From assembly GCA_910586875.1 (NCBI GenBank), contig CAJUJI010000055.1:1-16269 (forward strand): a DNA stretch of 16,269 nt. Direction: 5' to 3'. Made by a program: the position numbers and the translations under genes. The stretch is from an uncultured Anaerotruncus sp. (lineage in GTDB: Bacteria; Bacillota; Clostridia; Oscillospirales; Ruminococcaceae). Under the pieces are notes generated by a model. It did not search any database. It was not told the origin of the DNA and worked only from the letters and a program-made list of their open reading frames with translations. Of this stretch, positions 6,551 through 13,316 are shown piece by piece (position 1 is the stretch's first letter; each line of letters starts with the position of its first letter).

Positions 6551-6690
6551 AGCGCCAGAACCGCCATTGCGGTTGACGAGGTGAGAGGTTCATCGAAAAT
6601 TCGGCGGGTGCCTCTCCGTTTTACTTCCAAACGCAGCCGTCCTGAAAACTTTCGGGTAACCGAATCGACAGACAGAACGGCAGGAAGTTC
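6551..6690 (+). ncRNA. glmS ribozyme: glmS ribozyme-riboswitch (glucosamine-6-phosphate-activated)
   Basis: The element cleaves its own mRNA when bound to glucosamine-6-phosphate, lowering GlmS synthesis. The sequence follows the known class closely: the cleavage site is A6551/G6552 before GCGCC; P2 is AACCGC-CATT-GCGGTT (6559-6574); then GTTGACGAGG (6572-6581); the GAGAGG/CCTCTC helix (6583-6588 with 6611-6616) encloses ATCGAAAATTCGGCGGGTG. P3 is CGTTT/AAACG (6617-6633), and its loop ACTTCC (6623-6628) can pair with GGAAGT (6683-6688), the expected 3' pseudoknot. A P4-like helix GCCGT...ACGGC contains a hairpin with a GTAA loop. It lies directly upstream of glmS, as in other Firmicutes. Confidence 0.96.
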
Positions 6691-6719
6691 AAATTTGTTT
6701 TTCAAATACCTTTCCGTTC

Positions 6720-6767
6720 CCGCGCGGCCGGATGAGGACTTTTTTACATACATTTTTTGCCGCGCGG
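6720..6767 (+). other. GC-only hairpin between ribozyme and glmS start
   Basis: CCGCGCGGC (6720-6728) pairs perfectly with GCCGCGCGG (6759-6767), giving a 9-bp all-GC stem with a 30-base loop that contains two T6 runs. The 3' arm ends in GG of a GGAG motif, and the likely Shine-Dalgarno AGG (6776-6778) follows 8 bases later. It is outside the ribozyme consensus. Confidence 0.6.
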
Positions 6768-6784
6768 AGAAAGACAGGTTTATT

Positions 6785-8605
6785 ATGTGCGGAATTGTCG
6801 GTTACACCGGCAGCAGACAGGCTGCCAGTGTTCTTTTTGATGCTCTTTCTAGCTTGGAATACCGCGGCTATGACTCGGCAGGAATCTCCCTTTTTACCGA
6901 TGCGGGCATCGCCACGATCAAATCACAGGGACGTTTGCAAAATCTTGTGGAGAAGATGCAGCAAGCACAGCCTGCCGCTGCCAGCTGCGGCATCGGACAC
7001 ACCCGCTGGGCGACCCACGGCGAGCCTTCGGATTTGAACGCCCATCCACATGCTACAGAAAAGCTCTCGCTTGTTCATAATGGCATCATCGAAAACTATC
7101 AGCAGCTACGCCAAAAGCTGACCATGCAGGGCTATACCTTCCTTTCGCGCACCGACACCGAGGTCGCTGCAAAGCTGCTGGACTCGCTTTATGAGGGCGA
7201 CCCGATTGCCGCAATCTGCAAGGCGCAGACGCTTTTGGAGGGTTCCTTTGCATTTGCCATCCTGTTTGCAGACCAGCCTCAAACGGTCTATGCTGTGCGG
7301 CGTGGCAGTCCGCTGATTGCCGCTATGGGCAAGCAAGAGAGCTTTGTCGCCTCCGATGTCCCCGCAATTCTCCCCTATACCCGTGACTATATTCTATTGG
7401 AGGAGGGACAGGTTGCAGCAGTAAGTCCAGGCAATGTTGAAATTTACAATGCTGAAGGGGAGCCGGTTGCATTTGAGCTGCACACCGCTACCTGGTCGGT
7501 GGAGCAGGCGCAGAAGGGCGGCTATGATTACTTCATGCGCAAGGAAATCTGCGAACAGCCGGAAGCGCTTTTGCACACCATCCACCCCCGCATCGCTGAT
7601 GGCCTGCCCTCGTTCGAGCAGGATGGCATTCCTGACGCATTTTGGAAGGGCTTCAACCGTATTTCTATCGTCGCCTGTGGCACCGCAATGCACGCCGGAA
7701 TGGTCGGCCGGATTTTGATAGAACGGCTGGCGCGCATCCCAGTTGAATGTGACATTGCCTCGGAATTTCGGTACCGCAATCCCATTTTAACAAAGGATAC
7801 CCTGGTTTTGCTGATCTCGCAATCCGGTGAAACCGCAGATACCCTGGCAGCGCTGCGTTTGGCGCGTCAGTGTGGTGCAACCACCCTGGCTGTCGTAAAT
7901 GTGACCGGTTCCTCCATCGCGCGGGAGGCGGATTATGTCATTCATACCTACGCCGGGCCGGAAATCGCGGTCGCTTCCACCAAAGCTTATTCTGTCCAGC
8001 TGTCGGTGATGTACATGGTTGCGTTTAAGCTGGCGGTCGCCTCCGGTCAGCTTACAGCCGACCAATGCCGCACGCTGACCGCCAGCCTGCTGCAAGCGGT
8101 AGACGCTACCAAACAAGCGCTCGCATTGGACGCAGAGATTGAAGGGTATGTCAAACGCTACAAAACCCTTAAAGATTTGTTCTTTTTAGGACGCGGGCTG
8201 GATTATGCGCTCTCGATGGAGGGCTCGCTCAAGCTCAAAGAGATCAGCTATATTCATTGTGAAGCCTATGCAGCAGGTGAGTTAAAGCATGGCACCATCT
8301 CACTGATTACAGAAAATGTGCCGGTCGTCGCGGTCGCTACCCAGCAGGCATTGCTGGCTAAAACGGTCAGCAATATAAAAGAGGTCCGCAGCCGTGGCGC
8401 AGATGTGTTGCTCATCTGCAAAGAAGGGTTTGATATCGACCCCGAGGTCTATGGAAAACGTTTGGAGCTGCCCGCATTGGATGATTTGTTTATGCCACTG
8501 CCTGGCGTGGTGGTGCTCCAGTTGATTGCCTATCATACCGCCGTTCTGCGGGGCTGTGATGTGGATAAACCACGCAATCTCGCAAAGTCTGTCACGGTTG
8601 AATAA
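6785..8605 (+). CDS. glmS: Glutamine--fructose-6-phosphate aminotransferase (isomerizing)
   Basis: GlmS makes glucosamine-6-phosphate from fructose-6-phosphate and glutamine, the entry step to UDP-GlcNAc for peptidoglycan. The protein starts MCGIVGY, exposing Cys2, the N-terminal nucleophile of the glutaminase domain after methionine removal; RGYDSAG (27-33) and GHTRWATHG (71-79) belong to the same domain. Two SIS sugar-isomerase domains follow (VACGTAMHAG, SQSGETADT), and the end KPRNLAKSVTVE is canonical. Length is 606 residues (609 in Escherichia coli). The frame stays open upstream to 6545, but that would translate the ribozyme and bury Cys2, so the 6785 ATG is correct. Expression is controlled by the upstream ribozyme. 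Confidence 0.98.
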   Translation: MCGIVGYTGSRQAASVLFDALSSLEYRGYDSAGISLFTDAGIATIKSQGRLQNLVEKMQQAQPAAASCGIGHTRWATHGEPSDLNAHPHATEKLSLVHNGIIENYQQLRQKLTMQGYTFLSRTDTEVAAKLLDSLYEGDPIAAICKAQTLLEGSFAFAILFADQPQTVYAVRRGSPLIAAMGKQESFVASDVPAILPYTRDYILLEEGQVAAVSPGNVEIYNAEGEPVAFELHTATWSVEQAQKGGYDYFMRKEICEQPEALLHTIHPRIADGLPSFEQDGIPDAFWKGFNRISIVACGTAMHAGMVGRILIERLARIPVECDIASEFRYRNPILTKDTLVLLISQSGETADTLAALRLARQCGATTLAVVNVTGSSIAREADYVIHTYAGPEIAVASTKAYSVQLSVMYMVAFKLAVASGQLTADQCRTLTASLLQAVDATKQALALDAEIEGYVKRYKTLKDLFFLGRGLDYALSMEGSLKLKEISYIHCEAYAAGELKHGTISLITENVPVVAVATQQALLAKTVSNIKEVRSRGADVLLICKEGFDIDPEVYGKRLELPALDDLFMPLPGVVVLQLIAYHTAVLRGCDVDKPRNLAKSVTVE

Positions 8606-8687
8606 TCCTATTACCATTCACGGCAAAGCTATTGAGATTTGAGATACGCTGGGAAAATCAACCCATATAACATAAGGAGGAATTTTT

Positions 8688-9194
8688 ATGCCAACTTTCT
8701 CACAGATAACACCCGAGGATTTCCAGAAAAGCCCGTTTCAAATGATTGGAAAGGATTGGATGCTTGTCACCGCAGAGCACGCCGGAAAGGTCAATACCAT
8801 GACCGCTTCCTGGGGCGGCTTAGGGGTCATGTGGGGAAAAAATGTTGCGTTTGTCGTAATCCGCCCGCAGCGCTATACCAAGGAATTCGTCGACGCAGCT
8901 GGATGCTTTTCCCTTTCGGTGCTCGATTCTTCCATGCGCCAGCAGCTAAATTATCTGGGGACTGTATCCGGCCGAGACGAGGACAAAATTGCGCATACCG
9001 GCCTTACAGTTTTGCATGATGACGGCATCCCTTACTTTGCCCAGGCAAACACCGTGCTGCTTTGCCGGACCCTGTACACACAACCATATCATCCGGAAGG
9101 CTTCTTAGCACAAGAGCTGGATGAAAAATGGTATTCCGCGAAAGATTATCACACCATGTATATCGCTGAAATCGAAAAAATCCTTGTAAAATAA
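8688..9194 (+). CDS. Flavin reductase family protein (FMN-binding split barrel)
   Basis: This 168-residue protein belongs to the flavin reductase-like/DIM6 group of split-barrel flavoproteins, which bind FMN and often act as NAD(P)H-dependent flavin reductases or electron carriers. The typical core VNTMTASWGGLGVMWGK (35-51), followed by FVVIRPQRYTKEF (55-67), is intact; this fits the flavin-binding region. A consensus AAGGAGG precedes the ATG by 7 bases. No good promoter is visible in the 82-bp gap after glmS and no terminator separates them, so it may be read through from glmS and be indirectly affected by the ribozyme (inference). Substrate is unknown. A strong terminator follows. Confidence 0.88.
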   Translation: MPTFSQITPEDFQKSPFQMIGKDWMLVTAEHAGKVNTMTASWGGLGVMWGKNVAFVVIRPQRYTKEFVDAAGCFSLSVLDSSMRQQLNYLGTVSGRDEDKIAHTGLTVLHDDGIPYFAQANTVLLCRTLYTQPYHPEGFLAQELDEKWYSAKDYHTMYIAEIEKILVK

Positions 9195-9205
9195 TCATTT
9201 TATCC

Positions 9206-9237
9206 AAAAGAGCCTGGACAATTGTCCAGGCTCTTTT
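9206..9237. terminator. Bidirectional terminator, perfect palindrome
   Basis: This is a 32-bp perfect palindrome with the half-site AAAAGAGCCTGGACAA. On the + strand it ends in TTTTTT, and on the - strand in TTTT. It closes both the flavin reductase unit and the leftward proBA-containing unit, whose last stop codon is 3 bp away. Confidence 0.93.
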
Positions 9238-9240
9238 TTG

Positions 9241-9771
9241 TCAGCAGATTTCAATTTGACAGGCGCGCATAGCATCCAAGGCGGTTTGATGGCTTTGTAA
9301 GGTCACACCAGCGCAGCAGCTTGCATCCACCGAAATTGGCACCTCTGGCAAGAATGCCTTGAGCAGCATCGCATTGGAAATCACACAGATATCGGTGCAC
9401 AATCCAATCAGCTCCACCGATTCCAATGGTTGCTTTTGGTGTTCCTCTGCAAGCGTCTGTGCCAGCTCAACCGAGCCAAAGCAGCCCTTGTCAAACACAC
9501 GCGCAGTCTCCACATCGCACACCTGCGCCAGCTCCTTACAGATCTGCCAGCCCTCACTATCCTTGATACAGTGCTCTATTGGCAGATTGCGGCCCTCCTG
9601 GGTTTGCAGATAATTCTGCCGATGGGTGTCACGGGTAAACAGAACCTCCCCCTTAAAGCGGCGAATTTTCTCTGCCACCTGTAGTACGATGGCCTGTGCC
9701 GCCGCTGATCCCAGACTTCCAGTGATGAAGTCGTTTTGCATATCTACTACAATCAAATATCGTTTTCCCAT
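9241..9771 (-). CDS. Cysteine hydrolase, nicotinamidase/isochorismatase family
   Basis: The 176-residue protein has the alpha/beta fold of isochorismatase-like hydrolases. The catalytic triad can be placed as Asp10 (VVDMQNDF), Lys95 (VFDKGCFGS) and Cys129 (GLCTDICVISNA). The metal-binding set Asp48, His50 and His67 (FTRDTH, LPIEHCIK) points to a nicotinamidase-like rather than an isochorismatase activity, so it may feed NAD salvage by converting nicotinamide to nicotinate; this is inferred from motifs. AAAGG lies 6 bases before the ATG. It starts 10 bp after the DUF4250 stop and is probably the last gene of the leftward operon. Confidence 0.85.
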   Translation of the reverse strand: MGKRYLIVVDMQNDFITGSLGSAAAQAIVLQVAEKIRRFKGEVLFTRDTHRQNYLQTQEGRNLPIEHCIKDSEGWQICKELAQVCDVETARVFDKGCFGSVELAQTLAEEHQKQPLESVELIGLCTDICVISNAMLLKAFLPEVPISVDASCCAGVTLQSHQTALDAMRACQIEIC

Positions 9772-9781
9772 TTTCTACCTT

Positions 9782-9994
9782 TTAATTCGAGAAGCGGTTG
9801 TTGTTCTTGTCATAATGGTAGCCGATATCCGCTAGCTTCTTGCACAGCTCTTTGGGATCTAGCCCAAACTTTTCACAAAGCGCTTCCAATGTAGGGTAAA
9901 AATCCCGCAATTGTGTGTTGACAAAGCTCAGCAAAATTGCCGGATCGCTTGGTACTTTGTTCAGTAGATCACTTGGTATTTTTGGTAGCTGCAT
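9782..9994 (-). CDS. DUF4250 domain protein
   Basis: This 70-residue cytoplasmic protein matches the DUF4250 pattern common in Firmicutes and Bacteroidetes: a short N-terminal IPSDP motif, then LLSFVNTQLRDFYPTLEALC and a helical LCKKLADIGYHYDKNNNRF end. The function is unknown; the helix-turn-helix-like size and charge pattern would allow nucleic-acid binding, but nothing proves it. GAGGGAGAG, 7 bases before the ATG, is a good ribosome site. It sits between the Imm1-like gene and the cysteine hydrolase with small gaps, so it is likely co-transcribed. Confidence 0.8.
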   Translation of the reverse strand: MQLPKIPSDLLNKVPSDPAILLSFVNTQLRDFYPTLEALCEKFGLDPKELCKKLADIGYHYDKNNNRFSN

Positions 9995-10032
9995 TTCAGA
10001 TCTCTCCCTCTCTATTTTTATTTTTTTAACCC

Positions 10033-10389
10033 TTATTCATTCAGCGAAACGCCATCATCCCCATCATTGTGCCAGGTAATAAAGGCAGGCGGCTTTCGGT
10101 AGTGCTCGAAATAATCCAACGCCTGTTTTACCTGCTCAAGTGGCAGCGTCCACGCTACAGGGTAATCATCCATCTGCCCATTATCAAGCAAAAACTCCAG
10201 CTGGCCTTCTGTGCCTTGATCGTCTGGATTGCGGGAGCTAAAACCTGCATCGCCTTCCTCCCGCAGATACATCAGCCAGCCACGATCCCCATTGATCAGC
10301 GCCATCAATGCTTGTTCGTCGCCGTCACCCTCTATCCAGATTTCCTGATAGCGGGATCCTTCCTTCCACTGTTCCAGCCATTTTTCCAT
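10033..10389 (-). CDS. Imm1-like immunity protein family member
   Basis: The 118-residue acidic protein begins MEKWLEQW when the start at 10389 is used; AGAGGTGAG lies about 7 bases upstream, and the 26-residue extension to 10467 is not protein-like. The pattern resembles the Imm1 family (immunity proteins of polymorphic or contact-dependent toxins): a YQEIWIEGDGDEQALMALIN strand-helix start, RGWLMYLREEGDAGFSSR, a short FLLDNG segment, LPLEQVKQALDYFEHY and a late tryptophan in FITWHNDG. No toxin, repeat protein or secretion gene is near, so an immunity role is not supported by context; it may be a house-keeping relative. Family call is moderate. Confidence 0.62.
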   Translation of the reverse strand: MEKWLEQWKEGSRYQEIWIEGDGDEQALMALINGDRGWLMYLREEGDAGFSSRNPDDQGTEGQLEFLLDNGQMDDYPVAWTLPLEQVKQALDYFEHYRKPPAFITWHNDGDDGVSLNE

Positions 10390-10416
10390 TGGGTTCTCAC
10401 CTCTCATTGTGCAAGG

Positions 10417-10437
10417 GCGGTCAAAGCTCGTGACCGC
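10417..10437 (-). other. Intergenic hairpin in front of the Imm1-like gene
   Basis: GCGGTCA (10417-10423) and TGACCGC (10431-10437) form a perfect 7-bp stem with a 7-base loop in the 81-bp gap. No T-run follows on the - strand, so it is not a standard terminator; an mRNA processing or stability element is possible. Confidence 0.5.
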
Positions 10438-10470
10438 AAACGGCCTGTGTGCTGCGCAAAATCGCATACA

Positions 10471-11217
10471 CTATTGACCTTGCAGTGGTACTGCTGGCTC
10501 TGGCAGGCCCTCTAATTCCTCTCGCTTCGGGTCGCGGATGGAAAGCAACTGATAATGCCCTTTTACCCGCAACAGATCATACACCATATATTTTTGTAGC
10601 GATTCCGCCTCGCTGCGCCCCTGCGACCAGATATTTGCCGGCGAAATATATCCCACAAACAAGGTATAATGGTCTCCATTTTTGATAACCCTGTCCGCAA
10701 TATACGGAGTGTATACGCCTGTCATCCCCTCTGCCATTGCATAGTAGGTTTTCCGCTCTTCATCATAAACATAGGTCGTTTCGTAGTCACCGAACGACTG
10801 ATGCTGCAACTTGACCTCCATCCCGTACACCTGTGCACAGGTAACATCCAAATCGGATGCGGGAATAATCATACGCCCCAAATCGTCCCAGGCGTAGGTG
10901 TCCCGTTTCTCACTGAGCATGGTGCTCCACATCGAGGTTTGCAGCAAAAACAAGGGGTCCGCATTCTGCGCATTGTCAAACGGGATCGGGTCAAACATTA
11001 CGATTGGAACAAGAAATTGTTTAAACTCCTCCTTTTCGCTGGAGTTATCTAAAAAGCCATAGGTCAGCCGCACCAGCAATCCTGCCAGTGTAACCAGTCC
11101 CAGCAGCGCAAGCAGGATGAAAAACGCACCCAGCCAAGCGGGAAATTTTTTCTGGTAGCGGCGCAACGACTGCGCAGACGGCTGCATAGGGCCTCTTGCT
11201 GTATTGAGTTCTGCCAT
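10471..11217 (-). CDS. Single-pass membrane protein of unknown function
   Basis: The start at 11217 is chosen because AAAGGGAGG is 5 bases upstream; an in-frame start at 11295 would overlap proA. The 248-residue product has a basic N-terminal segment (RRYQKKF, 19-25), one membrane helix (about 28-53) and a roughly 190-residue domain predicted outside the cell. That domain is rich in Tyr and Asp and has regular strand-like segments (TTYVYDEERKTYYAMAEG and others). It could be a beta-rich domain of the NTF2-like or SCP type, but I do not recognise it. It follows proA by 32 bp and is probably co-transcribed with proBA, a linkage with no known explanation. Confidence 0.8.
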   Translation of the reverse strand: MAELNTARGPMQPSAQSLRRYQKKFPAWLGAFFILLALLGLVTLAGLLVRLTYGFLDNSSEKEEFKQFLVPIVMFDPIPFDNAQNADPLFLLQTSMWSTMLSEKRDTYAWDDLGRMIIPASDLDVTCAQVYGMEVKLQHQSFGDYETTYVYDEERKTYYAMAEGMTGVYTPYIADRVIKNGDHYTLFVGYISPANIWSQGRSEAESLQKYMVYDLLRVKGHYQLLSIRDPKREELEGLPEPAVPLQGQ

Positions 11218-11249
11218 TGGTTCCTCCCTTTCGTGATAATCAAATAATT

Positions 11250-12494
11250 TTAGCGGATCTGACCATTCCCGGTCACAATGTATTTGCAGGAGCAAAGTTC
11301 ATTGAGTCCCATTGGGCCGCGGGTGTGCAGCTTTTGGGTGGAAATTCCAATTTCTGCGCCAAATCCAAATTCGCCGCCATCGGTGAAGCGGGTGGACGCA
11401 TTGACATAAACCGCCGCCGAATCCAAACGGGTGGTAAAAGCTTGCGCATTGGCAAAATCGTTGGTCAAAATTGCCTCGGAGTGGCCGGTTGAGTAGGTCT
11501 GTATATGCTCAATTGCCTCCTCTAACGAGTCCACCACCCGCAATGCCAGAATATAATCGTCATATTCGGTGGCGTAATCCTCCTCTGTAGCAGGAATTGC
11601 CTGCGGCAACAGCGCCAAGGTGCGTGCACAGCCGCGCAGCTCCACCTGATGCTCCGCAAGCTTCTGCGCCAGCTTTGGCAGAAATTGTGCTGCCACTGCA
11701 CGATGGACCAGCACCGTCTCCACCGCATTGCAAACCGACGGACGAGAGGTTTTCGCATTGTCACAGACACACACCGCCATCTCCAAATCAGCACTTTCAT
11801 CCACATAAATATGGCAGTTGCCAGCGCCGGTTTCTATCACAGGAACGGTCGCATTCTGCACCACCGATTGAATCAGGCCTTTGCCACCGCGTGGAATCAA
11901 AACATCCACATAGCCGTTCAAGGTCATCAAATCGGCCGCTGATGCGCGGGTGGTGTCCTCCACCAGCAGAATGCAGTAGGCGGGCAAGCCCTGTGCTTCC
12001 AGCGCCTCCCGCATGATGCGCACCAGTTCGGTGTTCGAGTGGATGGCCTCCTTGCCACCCCGCAAAATACAAACATTGGAGGATTTTAAGCAAAGACAGG
12101 CTGCGTCCACCGTTACATTCGGGCGCGCCTCATAAATCATGCCGACCACCCCGAGCGGCGTACGTACCTTTTCGATTTTCAGTCCGTTCGGGCGGTTTCC
12201 TCCGCCGATCACCTGCCCAATTGGGTCCGGCAGCGCGATCACCTGTTCCACCGCTGCGGCGATCTCCTGTACCCGCGGCTCGTCCAGCCGCAGCCGGTCC
12301 TGCATCGAAACCGCCATCCCATTTTCTGCGGCCGCAGCTAAATCACGCGCATTTTCCCGCAGAATTGCAGGGAGCTGCGCACGCAATGCCTGTGCAATTT
12401 CGGCAAGCGCCGCATCCTTTTTTTCTGTCGTCTGACAGGCCAACACCCTTGCGGCCTGCTTTGCGCGTTTTCCCAACGCTATCAGCGCATTCAT
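11250..12494 (-). CDS. proA: Gamma-glutamyl phosphate reductase
   Basis: ProA reduces gamma-glutamyl phosphate to glutamate-5-semialdehyde with NADPH, the second step of proline synthesis. The 414 residues match the family (417 in Escherichia coli). The aldehyde-dehydrogenase-like fold shows GVVGMIYEARPNVTVDA (115-131), LRGGKEA (144-150), PRGGKGLI (201-208), ETGAGNCHIYVD (221-232) and the catalytic Cys255 in SVCNAVET. The ATG at 12494 is preferred over the open frame to 12596, which would overlap proB by 80 bases; GGGTGG is about 8 bases upstream. It follows proB by 22 bp. Confidence 0.96.
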   Translation of the reverse strand: MNALIALGKRAKQAARVLACQTTEKKDAALAEIAQALRAQLPAILRENARDLAAAAENGMAVSMQDRLRLDEPRVQEIAAAVEQVIALPDPIGQVIGGGNRPNGLKIEKVRTPLGVVGMIYEARPNVTVDAACLCLKSSNVCILRGGKEAIHSNTELVRIMREALEAQGLPAYCILLVEDTTRASAADLMTLNGYVDVLIPRGGKGLIQSVVQNATVPVIETGAGNCHIYVDESADLEMAVCVCDNAKTSRPSVCNAVETVLVHRAVAAQFLPKLAQKLAEHQVELRGCARTLALLPQAIPATEEDYATEYDDYILALRVVDSLEEAIEHIQTYSTGHSEAILTNDFANAQAFTTRLDSAAVYVNASTRFTDGGEFGFGAEIGISTQKLHTRGPMGLNELCSCKYIVTGNGQIR

Positions 12495-12516
12495 CCTTTG
12501 CACCACCCTTTCCAAA

Positions 12517-13308
12517 TTATCCCTTATGCGCAGGGAAATAGGTTCCCAGCGGTTCACCCTCCAACAAATTATAAAGCTTTTTGGGGTTTGCGCCATTCAT
12601 AATAACCATGTCGATTCCACTTTTTTGCGCAATTTGTGCCGCATAGATTTTTGTGATCATTCCACCGGTGCCGCGATTGCTGCCAGCGCCAGCCGCCATC
12701 GCCTCCACCTCTGGGGTCAGCTGGTCAACCTGGTGCAGCAGCTTCGCCTGCGGATTGGTGCGGGGATTGCTGTCATACAGCCCATCAATATCGCTGAGGA
12801 TAATGAGCAAATCCGCCTCGGTCAATGTGCCAACAACAGCGGATAGCGTATCGTTATCACCAAACTCAATTTCATCGGTGGAAACCGAGTCGTTTTCATT
12901 GACAATCGGCACCGTACCCATCTCGAGCAACCGCTGGAAGGTATTTTGCAGATTCTCCTTACGGGTTGGATTGTCTACATCCTCCCTTGTCAATAGAATT
13001 TGCGAGGTGATGTGATTGTATTCCGAAAACAGCTTATCGTATGTATACATCAGCTCACACTGTCCAACTGCTGCCGCAGCCTGCTTACCTGGCATATCCG
13101 CCGGTTTGCCGGGGAACCCCAGTTTGCCCACACCGATCGCCATCGCGCCCGAGCTGACCAATATAATCTGCCGGCCGCTATTCTGAATGTCCGCCAGCAC
13201 CTTCACTAAAATTTCTACACAGCGGATATTCAGCATCCCGCTTGCGTGGGTCAAGGTGGATGAGCCTACCTTGACCACAATCCGTTTTGCATTTGAAAAA
13301 TCCCTCAT
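12517..13308 (-). CDS. proB: Glutamate 5-kinase, short form without PUA domain
   Basis: ProB phosphorylates glutamate to gamma-glutamyl phosphate, the first and usually feedback-controlled step of proline synthesis. The amino-acid-kinase fold is complete: VKVGSSTLT (12-20), VSSGAMAIGVGKLG (51-64), VNENDSVSTDEIEFGDND (about 136-153), and a GTGGMITKI nucleotide segment near the C-terminus. At 263 residues it lacks the C-terminal PUA domain of the 367-residue Escherichia coli enzyme, as in several Firmicutes. GGAAGG precedes the ATG by 12 bases. It starts 8 bp after the CNNM stop and 22 bp before proA. Confidence 0.96.
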   Translation of the reverse strand: MRDFSNAKRIVVKVGSSTLTHASGMLNIRCVEILVKVLADIQNSGRQIILVSSGAMAIGVGKLGFPGKPADMPGKQAAAAVGQCELMYTYDKLFSEYNHITSQILLTREDVDNPTRKENLQNTFQRLLEMGTVPIVNENDSVSTDEIEFGDNDTLSAVVGTLTEADLLIILSDIDGLYDSNPRTNPQAKLLHQVDQLTPEVEAMAAGAGSNRGTGGMITKIYAAQIAQKSGIDMVIMNGANPKKLYNLLEGEPLGTYFPAHKG

Positions 13309-13316
13309 GCTATTTT

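Noticed and set aside
6514..6560. Leader peptide for glmS using the strong purine tract
   Set aside because: No ATG, GTG or TTG lies 5-13 bases downstream; the ATG at 6545 is 19 bases away and reads into the ribozyme.
8606..8687. Promoter for the flavin reductase gene (TATAAC at 8666-8671)
   Set aside because: No -35 box at 16-18 bp; the nearest TTGAGA gives a 21-bp spacer, and the predicted start would fall in the ribosome site.
10417..10437. Terminator before the Imm1-like gene
   Set aside because: The stem is good, but it is not followed by a T-run on the transcribed strand.
12494..12596. Longer proA frame starting at 12596
   Set aside because: The extra 34 residues overlap proB and do not resemble ProA; the start at 12494 gives the normal length and has a ribosome site.
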